Shown in pieces: positions 49,992-57,509 of a DNA stretch of 57,509 nt. This DNA is from Gammaproteobacteria bacterium (GTDB lineage Bacteria > Pseudomonadota > Gammaproteobacteria > DSM-16500), in NCBI GenBank assembly GCA_013288815.1, contig JABDBD010000015.1, positions 1-57,509 on the forward strand. The letters are read 5' to 3'. Under the pieces are notes generated by a model. It saw only the letters and a program-made list of their open reading frames with translations. It searched no databases and was not told the DNA's origin. Position numbers and translations under genes: made by a program. Each line of letters opens with the position of its first letter. Position 1 is the first letter of the stretch.

Positions 49992-51269
49992 ATGACAACA
50001 GATACCTTTAGAAGATCGTTTGTGTTGCCTTGGTTTATTTGCGGATTAGGTGCGCTTTTTTACTGTTACGAATATTTCTTACGAATTTCCCCGAGTGTGA
50101 TGACGCCTGAATTAATGAGAGCCTATGATTTAACAGGGGCCCAGGTCGGTAATTTGTCTGCATTTTATTACCATGCCTATGTGCCTATGCAAATCGTTGT
50201 CGGTTTGCTCATGGATAGGTATGGTCCTAGACGGTTGTTAACATTAGCTTGTGTTTTCTGCTCCATAGGGACTTATTTATTCGCAGGTAATTATGGTTTG
50301 ATCATTGCCGAAATTGGCCGGTTTCTCGTGGGATTTGGATCTGCATTTGCATTTGTCGGTGCGCTCAAGCTGGCAACTATTTGGTTACCTCCCAATCGAT
50401 TTGCGTTGGTTTCTGGGATTATTTTATGTTTAGGCATGATAGGTGCCATGATAGGTGATGTGTTGCTACGAGTCATGGTTGATGCAGTTGGCTGGCAAAC
50501 GACTATTTATGCTTCTGCCGCAGCGGGAATTGTTCTGGCTTTTATTATTTTATTGATTGTGCGTGATTCTAGTCCTTTACATGACAATCATCATATCCAT
50601 GTGATTAGCTTTAAAAATGTATTTGCTGGATTAGCAGTAGCCTTAAAGAATCCGCAAATTTGGTTAAATGCGTTGGTGGGATTTTTATTATATATATCGC
50701 TATCTGCATTTGCTGAATTATGGGGTATTCCTTATTTGGAGCATGCGCATCATTTGACGAGAAATCATGCGGCATACGCAAATTCAATGATCTTTTTAGG
50801 ATGGGCAATTGGTGGGCCCGTGTGGGGGTGGCTTTCTGATCATATAAAACGTCGCGTATTGCCTATCAAAATAGGTTCTATTCTAGCAGTCATCATGATT
50901 TGCATATTGCTCTATGTGCCCAACTTATCATTAATGAGTATTTATGTTTTATTGCTTGTATTTGGGCTTCTCTCAAGTGCGCAAATTCTTATTTTTGCTA
51001 TTTGTCATGAAGCTAGCAAAATGAAAATTGCAGGGACTGTGATTGCCTTAACAAATATGGTTGTCATGGTTGGCGGGAATATTTTCCAGCCAGTTGTTGG
51101 AAAATTATTAGATATGGAATGGACGGGAATGCTCGTGCAAGGTGCAAGAATTTATCCTGTCTATGCCTATCAATTTGCACTGAGTGTGATTCCGGTTGCG
51201 ATTGTTCTCGCGGTTATCACGACATTTTTTATTCGCGAAACGTATTGTACTATTCGACACAGAATCTAA
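49992..51269 (+). CDS. MFS transporter (paralogue of 8184-9434)
   Basis: A 425-residue, 12-helix major facilitator. The N-terminus 'LFYCYEYFLRISPSVMTPEL', 'DLTGAQVGNLSAFYYHAYVP' and the loop 2-3 motif 'GLLMDRYGPRRLLTLA' mark a subfamily common in Legionella and Coxiella. It aligns from end to end with the transporter at 8184-9434, including 'GKLLDMEWTGM' before the last helices. Substrate is unknown. GAAGGAATAAG precedes the ATG. Its 3' end overlaps the convergent small orphan gene by 20 bases. Confidence 0.9.
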   Translation: MTTDTFRRSFVLPWFICGLGALFYCYEYFLRISPSVMTPELMRAYDLTGAQVGNLSAFYYHAYVPMQIVVGLLMDRYGPRRLLTLACVFCSIGTYLFAGNYGLIIAEIGRFLVGFGSAFAFVGALKLATIWLPPNRFALVSGIILCLGMIGAMIGDVLLRVMVDAVGWQTTIYASAAAGIVLAFIILLIVRDSSPLHDNHHIHVISFKNVFAGLAVALKNPQIWLNALVGFLLYISLSAFAELWGIPYLEHAHHLTRNHAAYANSMIFLGWAIGGPVWGWLSDHIKRRVLPIKIGSILAVIMICILLYVPNLSLMSIYVLLLVFGLLSSAQILIFAICHEASKMKIAGTVIALTNMVVMVGGNIFQPVVGKLLDMEWTGMLVQGARIYPVYAYQFALSVIPVAIVLAVITTFFIRETYCTIRHRI

Positions 51270-51678
51270 TCGTTTCGATTGCGTGATCGATTCCCTCAAG
51301 AACTTTTGCATGCGCAAAATAACCTAACTTACTGCCTGCGAAGCTAAATGCAGAATGAGCGGCGCCTCGCCATCCTTTTTTATTTACATTGCAGACAAGT
51401 CCAATGGCTCTTCCAAAAAGCGATGCATGGTTTGCTTGCAGCAAACTTGTGTAACGTAATGTCCTTCCAATTGCGTAAGTCACATTGCTTGTTGAGCTGG
51501 CTTCATCATTGTAATGCGCGAGAAAAAGGTACATGAGATCAATACTAATTTCTTTTGCGATAGAGTTGTTTGCGGGTGAGAGAAGCTGATAGTGATTTGC
51601 GAGAAGATTCAGTGTATCCGCAGCTAATGCTGTCGAAAACGAACCAACAAGATTTTCGGTGAATGTATTTGGAATCAT
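51250..51678 (-). CDS. Small orphan protein
   Basis: About 142 residues from the ATG at 51678. An alternative TTG start at 51750 would add a hydrophobic N-terminal segment ('IACFCIINILLFIRQLLSDA') and make it membrane-anchored. No family is recognised; helical, with 'GRAIGLVCNVNKKGWRGAAH' and 'AFSFAGSKLGYF' near the end. It overlaps the MFS 3' end by 20 bases and is divergent from the giant ankyrin gene. Start choice and function are both uncertain. Confidence 0.5.
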   Translation of the reverse strand: MIPNTFTENLVGSFSTALAADTLNLLANHYQLLSPANNSIAKEISIDLMYLFLAHYNDEASSTSNVTYAIGRTLRYTSLLQANHASLFGRAIGLVCNVNKKGWRGAAHSAFSFAGSKLGYFAHAKVLEGIDHAIETIRFCVE

Positions 51679-51830
51679 AAGGGCATCGCTGAGTAATTGA
51701 CGGATAAATAATAGTATATTAATAATACAAAAACAAGCAATTTGATACAAGATATAAGATTTAAATTTGACACCAAAGACACATCAGGCTAAAATGTGCA
51801 CGATCCGTTGGCAATCACTAGGCTGTACCC

Positions 51831-54800
51831 ATGCTTACTACCCACCTGAATCAAGGCTTGCTTGGAAAGTTACAAAAAATAAATCGGCGCAAAGCTGGGG
51901 AAGCTTCTGCCTCGATACCCATCATTAAAGAAATAATGGTATGTCAAATTAATGAGTCAAATAAAAAAAATTCTCCTTTAGGTGAATATAACGAGAATTC
52001 CATAAGTACTCCCAATTTTAGTGTTAAACGTCGTCTGGTTGAGACTGAAGATGCGCTCATTCAGCGCATGATAAATTATTTAGAAGACTTAATGTTGCGA
52101 GCGCTCTTGATTCATATTGAAGAAAATTTTGAAAATTCTACAACATTAAGAAAATTAGCGCTGTGTGATGATAAGAGTACAGTGTCATATCGCGAAGTCA
52201 AAAGAATGCTGGTGTCAGGCAAATTTGTGACTAAGATGTGTGTGGATAAAGTGAATCATATCACTCGATTAGCGATGAATGAGTTCGCCTTGTATCCGCA
52301 TAAAGATCGAGGACCGTTATCGTTGCAAGGATTTTCAAGTCTTGTCGAAAAAATAGAAAAGTTTTGTGAGATATGTCCTGAGAATTTACATTTATTGTTT
52401 GGAACGATTCCCGTTCGGGTTGGTGATAATCTCCATAATATGATGGTGTTTGTTCAAGGTGGTCAACCGAGTCAAATCAATATTTTTTCAAAATCATTTC
52501 CTTATCGAAAAGATCCTAGCTACTCCAATACGAATAATTATAGTTTTTCGTCAAGTTATGATAGAGATGATGCTAAAAAAATTAAATCAATTGCTCTTGC
52601 AGATCAAGAGGATCAAATAAAATTGCAGGGTATGAATGTCTGTTATGGCGGAAGCGTGATATGCAAAACAGCTGGTGGACAAATTTATCATATGGCTGTT
52701 GATATATGCATGGATCATCATGCGGTTGTGGCAAAAAATTTGATGATTAAGAAATTAAAACTAGCTCAAGTCAAGCACGAAGAAATTCTATCCAATAATG
52801 TATCCTATGTCGTCATATCGAATACAACCAATATTGATTGTGATTGTTGTCCAAGCTTCACTTTCACCCAAGTCGATCCACTTAAGCTACAGAGTCAATA
52901 TGTTGAAGGTGGCGTGATAAAAACGCTGTCACCTGAATCAACACAAGAAATAAAAATACCAATATTTGGATCGTGTGCTCAAATAACAATTTATCCCAAT
53001 AAGAAAGTGGGTGTGTACGTTGATCACATACAACAAGAACTGAGTGCTTATAATGAAAATTTTATTTACCTCAAATCACTATCAGATTATCGACGATATC
53101 GACCATTAGATTGTGTTGCTATTCAAGCTGAGGCGATAAAATATATTAAGAACTTGTTTTTTAAAAGAATGGAAATTTTTCTCAAGGGCAATCTAGACAA
53201 TACTGTTAAAGACTATATTAAAGATCAACAAGAAAAAATAAAATCAGAAAAAATAGAGTGTCTTGAGTTTATAAATGAACTCATTCAATTGAAAGAAAAA
53301 AAAGAGAACGAATATAGGATTTTTTCTAACGAAAAAAGTCAATTGACTTCATTAATCAATCTGACGATAAGGCAGCTGGAACAACAACTTTCTGAGCATC
53401 TGGATATCCTATTTTCCAATCCATCACTTATCGAGCAGCATGCTCTTAAAAAAGAAAGACTGTTCATTCAGGCTTTATTAATAGATCACAGGCCATGGTT
53501 GTCAAGGTTGATTGCGGAAACACCGGAAATTGTTAACGAGATTGAATTATTAGATGATTATCCAATCTTTGTTGCAGCTAAAAATAAGCGGGGCGATTTG
53601 GTGCAATTTTTAGTGGACCAAGGTGCAAGATTGACAAGAAAAAATAAAGATAAAGAATCGATTTTGCTTGCTGCACTTCGCTTAAAACCATCCGATGTGG
53701 TGTTGAATGTCGCTAGGAAATTTATTCCTTTCCTTGAAAAAGAAAAAAAGACTAAAAATAAACAAGCGACTAACTTGATGTTTGAGTTCTTGGTTTCTCT
53801 TAGCGATAGTTATCCAAATGAGGATAAATGGCTATTCATTGAAATAATGAAAAACAATCCTTCTCTTGCTCATTATAAAGATGAGCAAGGTAATACGTTG
53901 CTTCATAGAATGATAGAAAATGGCTGTCTCTGGATAGTTATGAAGTTGTTTGAGCATGATCCAGATCCAGCTATCCGAAATAAAGAAAATAAATCGTGTT
54001 ATGATTTGGTTATTGAAAAGAGTAATGAGCAACTATTTCAAGAGCTGTATCCAAAAAATCAAGACATTCAATTTGCGACTCATTTTTTAAAGTCTTATAT
54101 CCATGTTAGCAATATCATTAAAAGGGTTGATAGCTCATCTTATGATTATGAATACAGGAAATCACGCTTTATTGCTGGCATAGATAGTATAGCGAGTCTT
54201 GTTAAGGATAGATGTGAAGAAATGGTAAGGCAGCTGTCAGGAAGTGAGCGATTTTATTTATTAGAAAATAAGTTAAATATAAATTTCTATCAAGTTGTTT
54301 TAAAAGCTTGTTCTTTAAAAAAGTTGATAGAGTTTGTTCGTGAAGGTAAAGCAGGTGTTTATTTTTTTGAGTTTATGCCTCAGGAATTATTTTTAAGATT
54401 TTCTATGTCTGCTCGAAATGAAATAAGAAAAAATGCTTTAAAAAAACTGAATGAGAGCAAGTCAGTTACAGCCAATTTTATCAAGAAAATTGAAAATCTA
54501 TTTATACCACATTCTGATATCACTGTTCTTGATAAGCTAAATTATCAATTGTTACTCTTACAGAGAAGTATCGATAATTGCAAAATATCAGATGGCAATG
54601 AAGCTGTCACGTTTACTTTCAATGTCAATGAGATAGTCAAGTCTATTTCAATGCTATTCGGCCTACATCCAGAGCTATTGCTGGATGAAAGAATTCAGTG
54701 TGAAATGATAATCCTCTTAGCTAAATTAAATGATGATGCTGTTTTGGATTTCAAAATGCGGAATGCGTTTGTTGTCATCATGGTTCATGAATATTTCCGT

Positions 54801-56123
54801 GATAGAGATTTTAGTCAGCCGTCTGTCATGCAGAGTACATGTGATTTTGTCAAAAAAATATTAACAGAAACAGTGCAAATTTCAGATGCGAGTGTTGTTA
54901 TCAAGTTGATAGATTACATTCCTGACGGGGTACAGTTACGAGATGTGAATGGAAATGGACTGTTACATATCGCTGTTAAATTTCAAAATACATCATTGCT
55001 TGCGCATTTGCTAACGAAAAAAATGGATCTATCTGTTAAGAATAATTTAGGGAAGACAGCTTTTGAGATGAGCATATCAAAAGAATTATTTGAAATTTTT
55101 TACCCCCATGTAAATAATAAAATTGATTTTGCAATTGAATTTTTGAAAAAATCAACGCCATGTTTTCTACGACTTAACCAAAAATTTGTAGAAGTTATTT
55201 CAAATGAGATAGATCAAGTTATTGCATTATTGCCTAGGGATATCAAGATACAAATGTTACAACGTGAAATTAACGGCCAATTTTACAGCCAGCTTTTAAA
55301 GTCAATGACTCCTGATGAGATGGCAATTTTATTCGCTGGAACGGATGTTTCATCCTGGAACGAGTGTTACTGGGTAGAGTATCTGGTTAATAATATGGAT
55401 ATCAACCTATTTTTGTCGTATCCAAAAGAATTGCAGCTGAGTATTGTCAACAAAGTTCATGGTTTTTTACCTCACAGACGATATTATTTGTTATCTCTTG
55501 ATTCTGTTTTTGAAAATAAAATAAATAGTTTTCTACTGTCGTTTGATTTTGTCGATAAAAGTCCATTGTTTGTTTACAAAATACGAGTGCTCGCTGAGTC
55601 TGTGTTGGGTGATAAGATTCGGACTGCAAATGCAGCTAAGGCACAAGAATTTTTAGATTGTATATGCTCACTGATGAATGATCCAAGCATAAAAGTGTCT
55701 CAGGAAACACAAATGAGTTTTCTACAGTCTATGAATAAATTATTGGATCATTTACCTCTACAATTTAAAAGTTTTTCTGAGAGTTTTTCTAAGGCGCGAT
55801 TTTTGCAACTAGACAATCAAGAGATAAAAAAGAACTATGATGCTCTAGTAGAAACACTGTCTAAGGTTTGTTTAACTGAGATTAAAATGAAAGTGAGAAG
55901 TCAGGATGGCTGGCATACTTTTTTTAGAAAAAAATCTGCGTCTAGTCATCTTATGAATGATGTTGTGGCTGTTATTGATAAAACAAGTAAAGAAAAAACT
56001 ACGTGGGTTGATGCTAAAAAAGAGGTTGAACGTTTGTTAATAACCAAACCTAAAGCACATCCTCAGTCTGCTTTGAATGCTTTTTATGAGGATGTGCGTT
56101 GTCACATGGCTTTGTCGCTTTAG
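51831..56123 (+). CDS. Giant ankyrin-repeat protein (1430 aa) with internal duplication, candidate effector
   Basis: No signal peptide. Residues 1-460 form a unique N-terminal region with several Cys (for example 'IDCDCCPSF'). A coiled coil follows at about 460-535. Ankyrin repeats start near 572 ('DYPIFVAAKNKRGDLVQFLVDQGARL') and again at 683 ('DEQGNTLLHRMIENG...AIRNKENKSCYDL'). A second block begins near 1038 ('DVNGNGLLHIAVKFQNTSLLAHLL...SVKNNLGKTAFEM'). After each block comes the same unusual phrase: 'LYPKNQDIQFATHFLKS' (about 742-758) and 'FYPHVNNKIDFAIEFLKKS' (about 1090-1108). A related helical domain follows each time, so a module of about 350 residues is duplicated. Ankyrin solenoids bind partner proteins, and large ankyrin proteins are classic effectors of intracellular bacteria. 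The stop overlaps the end of the convergent U-box gene by 4 bases. Confidence 0.8.
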   Translation: MLTTHLNQGLLGKLQKINRRKAGEASASIPIIKEIMVCQINESNKKNSPLGEYNENSISTPNFSVKRRLVETEDALIQRMINYLEDLMLRALLIHIEENFENSTTLRKLALCDDKSTVSYREVKRMLVSGKFVTKMCVDKVNHITRLAMNEFALYPHKDRGPLSLQGFSSLVEKIEKFCEICPENLHLLFGTIPVRVGDNLHNMMVFVQGGQPSQINIFSKSFPYRKDPSYSNTNNYSFSSSYDRDDAKKIKSIALADQEDQIKLQGMNVCYGGSVICKTAGGQIYHMAVDICMDHHAVVAKNLMIKKLKLAQVKHEEILSNNVSYVVISNTTNIDCDCCPSFTFTQVDPLKLQSQYVEGGVIKTLSPESTQEIKIPIFGSCAQITIYPNKKVGVYVDHIQQELSAYNENFIYLKSLSDYRRYRPLDCVAIQAEAIKYIKNLFFKRMEIFLKGNLDNTVKDYIKDQQEKIKSEKIECLEFINELIQLKEKKENEYRIFSNEKSQLTSLINLTIRQLEQQLSEHLDILFSNPSLIEQHALKKERLFIQALLIDHRPWLSRLIAETPEIVNEIELLDDYPIFVAAKNKRGDLVQFLVDQGARLTRKNKDKESILLAALRLKPSDVVLNVARKFIPFLEKEKKTKNKQATNLMFEFLVSLSDSYPNEDKWLFIEIMKNNPSLAHYKDEQGNTLLHRMIENGCLWIVMKLFEHDPDPAIRNKENKSCYDLVIEKSNEQLFQELYPKNQDIQFATHFLKSYIHVSNIIKRVDSSSYDYEYRKSRFIAGIDSIASLVKDRCEEMVRQLSGSERFYLLENKLNINFYQVVLKACSLKKLIEFVREGKAGVYFFEFMPQELFLRFSMSARNEIRKNALKKLNESKSVTANFIKKIENLFIPHSDITVLDKLNYQLLLLQRSIDNCKISDGNEAVTFTFNVNEIVKSISMLFGLHPELLLDERIQCEMIILLAKLNDDAVLDFKMRNAFVVIMVHEYFRDRDFSQPSVMQSTCDFVKKILTETVQISDASVVIKLIDYIPDGVQLRDVNGNGLLHIAVKFQNTSLLAHLLTKKMDLSVKNNLGKTAFEMSISKELFEIFYPHVNNKIDFAIEFLKKSTPCFLRLNQKFVEVISNEIDQVIALLPRDIKIQMLQREINGQFYSQLLKSMTPDEMAILFAGTDVSSWNECYWVEYLVNNMDINLFLSYPKELQLSIVNKVHGFLPHRRYYLLSLDSVFENKINSFLLSFDFVDKSPLFVYKIRVLAESVLGDKIRTANAAKAQEFLDCICSLMNDPSIKVSQETQMSFLQSMNKLLDHLPLQFKSFSESFSKARFLQLDNQEIKKNYDALVETLSKVCLTEIKMKVRSQDGWHTFFRKKSASSHLMNDVVAVIDKTSKEKTTWVDAKKEVERLLITKPKAHPQSALNAFYEDVRCHMALSL

Positions 56124-57509
56124 TATTGGGCTTTAGGAGCGCTGCTTACCCCGATTTTTTCCAATAATCTTTCCGCAGTTTTCACCTCAGCTCCAACGAG
56201 CAACCCCGGTTGACCATTTACCGTGCCAATCTTAACTGCAACATGACGATAGAATTTTCCAAAAGTGCTTGATGATGAATTTTTTGAGCCTCCAAACATC
56301 GTCACAACTTCATTATAACGTGGGTGTTCTTTTTTGGCTTTTTCTAAAATGTCTGGATTTAATTGTGAGAGTGATTGAGCTGCAGCAGTGAGAACAAGGT
56401 CCATATCATTGTTGTATTGGTTACTATTGTTATCCTCTGCAAGCGATTTTTTTATTTTAGTTTGCAATAGAATAATATTTTCTAGACACTGGTCTCTTGT
56501 GTTGCTCAAGTTCTCATTATCAATCGGTTTTTTTGGTAACTCAGCTTGTGCCTTTTTTGCTTGTAGCAAATTGTTTGCTTTTTCTTTGAGTTGGTCGAGA
56601 ACAGAGATGACAAAACAACAAGCCAGGATGTCTTTTTGCTGGAAAAATATGTTTGGATTAGAGGGGCATCTGCCCTGATATTTTTCTAAATAAAACAGAG
56701 CAGTTGTTCTGTCATACACATAACCGTCAGGTAATAAAATAGGATCATCCATAATCTGGTTTGTTTTTGGATCTCGACAAATAGCGTCAAACAATGCTTT
56801 TCGTTTGGGTTCTAATGAATAGTATATTTTTTCAATTAACTGAAGTTGAACAGGTGATATGCGGGCACGCGCCATATTTTTAGGAACAACAATTGCTTGC
56901 GATGAGCTTGCTCCAAATTCATTTTCTTCACCTTCAATAATATCTAATAGAATGTTCATTGCTTTGATGAGTGTGTTGCAGGGGAGAATGTCATTTTTAG
57001 TGAACTTCTTATCTTGATCTTCAGGAATTCCTTTGCTGTCTTCGTTGCCTAGCCATTTAATGAGAAATTCAAAATCATATATTTTGCTATCGTTGCGAAG
57101 AAAGACCGGTTGCTTGATTAATTCTAAGTTATATCTATCGTATATCGCTGCTTCCATAATTTCTTTCAAGTGATCTGGGAGTGTTTCATAATGTTCTGAG
57201 ATTTTTTGTATTTCATCTTGCGTAAATACACGAAGTGGTTTTGCAACGACAGACTGAGGTGCGATCACGTTTGGTTTTGCAGGAACGGGTTGGTGTCTGA
57301 ATAAAGCGATGGCTGGCGATGCAGCTGCTGGCGCTGGGGCAGGTTTGTCTAGTTCCACAAGCTCTTTATTCAAGTTAGCTAACTGTAGTTTGATGTATTC
57401 AGATTCTGCTAGCGCAAGATTAGGCTCGGCTTGCAAAACGTTTAAGGTGGAGATTTCATTATTAATGTCTTCTTTGCGCCGGCGTTTTCTCTCTAATTCT
57501 AGTAGCGCA
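56120..57509 (-). CDS. Tandem U-box protein (LubX-like E3 ligase candidate), 5' partial
   Basis: The frame stays open to the window edge, so the N-terminus is missing; a TTG at 57436 is probably internal, because upstream codons continue a basic helix ('LELERKRRRKEDINNEISTL'). After a Pro/Ala-rich linker there are two U-box-like domains. The first (about 57190-56930) is divergent: 'LELIKQPVFLRNDSKIYDFE', then 'FTKNDILPCNTLIKAMNILL'. The second (about 56820-56600) is typical: 'ICRDPKTNQIMDDPILLPDG', 'YVYDRTTALFYLEKYQGRCP', then 'DILACCFVISVLDQL'. U-boxes recruit E2 ubiquitin-conjugating enzymes, and Legionella LubX also has two, one for E2 and one for substrate. Bacteria have no ubiquitin, so the target would be the host. 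A helical domain and Ser-rich tail follow. Confidence 0.78.
   Translation of the reverse strand, partial: ALLELERKRRRKEDINNEISTLNVLQAEPNLALAESEYIKLQLANLNKELVELDKPAPAPAAASPAIALFRHQPVPAKPNVIAPQSVVAKPLRVFTQDEIQKISEHYETLPDHLKEIMEAAIYDRYNLELIKQPVFLRNDSKIYDFEFLIKWLGNEDSKGIPEDQDKKFTKNDILPCNTLIKAMNILLDIIEGEENEFGASSSQAIVVPKNMARARISPVQLQLIEKIYYSLEPKRKALFDAICRDPKTNQIMDDPILLPDGYVYDRTTALFYLEKYQGRCPSNPNIFFQQKDILACCFVISVLDQLKEKANNLLQAKKAQAELPKKPIDNENLSNTRDQCLENIILLQTKIKKSLAEDNNSNQYNNDMDLVLTAAAQSLSQLNPDILEKAKKEHPRYNEVVTMFGGSKNSSSSTFGKFYRHVAVKIGTVNGQPGLLVGAEVKTAERLLEKIGVSSAPKAQY

Overview
The window looks like chromosome from an AT-rich gammaproteobacterium with an intracellular, Legionellales-like lifestyle (Legionella, Coxiella, Aquicella or Berkiella type). 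This is an inference from gene content. Ordinary gammaproteobacterial housekeeping genes (gmk, hldE, ppiB, typA, adenylylation-type glnA, xthA, rpmE, a malic enzyme) are interleaved with very large proteins of no recognisable family and with proteins that carry eukaryote-like domains: a J domain, ankyrin repeats, tandem U-boxes, a SidB-like alpha/beta hydrolase, a leucine-rich-repeat-like region and a tail-anchored heme oxygenase. Such a mix usually means a Dot/Icm (type IVB) effector repertoire, but no secretion-system gene lies in the window, so secretion is not shown here.

Layout. 1-1.9 kb: 3' end of a repeat-rich surface adhesin. 1.9-5.7 kb: gmk and hldE in one minus-strand unit, divergent from a GT39 membrane glycosyltransferase. 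5.7-8.1 kb: a glutathione S-transferase pseudogene, a J-domain vestige, then an intact J-domain coiled-coil protein. 8.2-11.1 kb: an MFS transporter, a polytopic membrane protein, a 183-bp palindromic element and a small membrane-anchored protein. 11.1-13.6 kb: an FAD monooxygenase divergent from a heme oxygenase. 13.7-17.8 kb: a Cys-rich lipoprotein, a coiled-coil gene overlapping a GAF-GAF-PAS class III adenylate cyclase, an 84-bp MITE with 9-bp target duplications, and an orphan. 18-22.6 kb: a small secreted Tyr/Gly peptide, DUF4442, ppiB, an orphan, the SidB-like hydrolase and an HSL-type esterase. 22.8-36.6 kb: three giant orphan proteins (891, 1583 and 1396 aa), a 250-aa orphan and a CXXCH lipoprotein. 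36.8-38 kb: an Xre/MbcA-RES toxin-antitoxin operon with a clear promoter and operator. 38-45.5 kb: orphans, a DUF4143 ATPase, typA and an LRR-like protein with a PmrA-box-like site upstream. 45.6-51.3 kb: glnA-xthA-rpmE, a malic enzyme flanked by inverted repeats, and a second MFS paralogue. 51.3-57.5 kb: a small orphan, a 1430-aa ankyrin protein with an internal duplication, and a convergent tandem U-box protein that runs off the window.

No tRNA, rRNA, CRISPR array or complete insertion sequence was seen. The strongest leads are the LubX-like tandem U-box protein, the periodic 1396-aa membrane-like protein, the duplicated ankyrin protein, the heme oxygenase locus, and a shared C-terminal motif in two otherwise unrelated orphan proteins.
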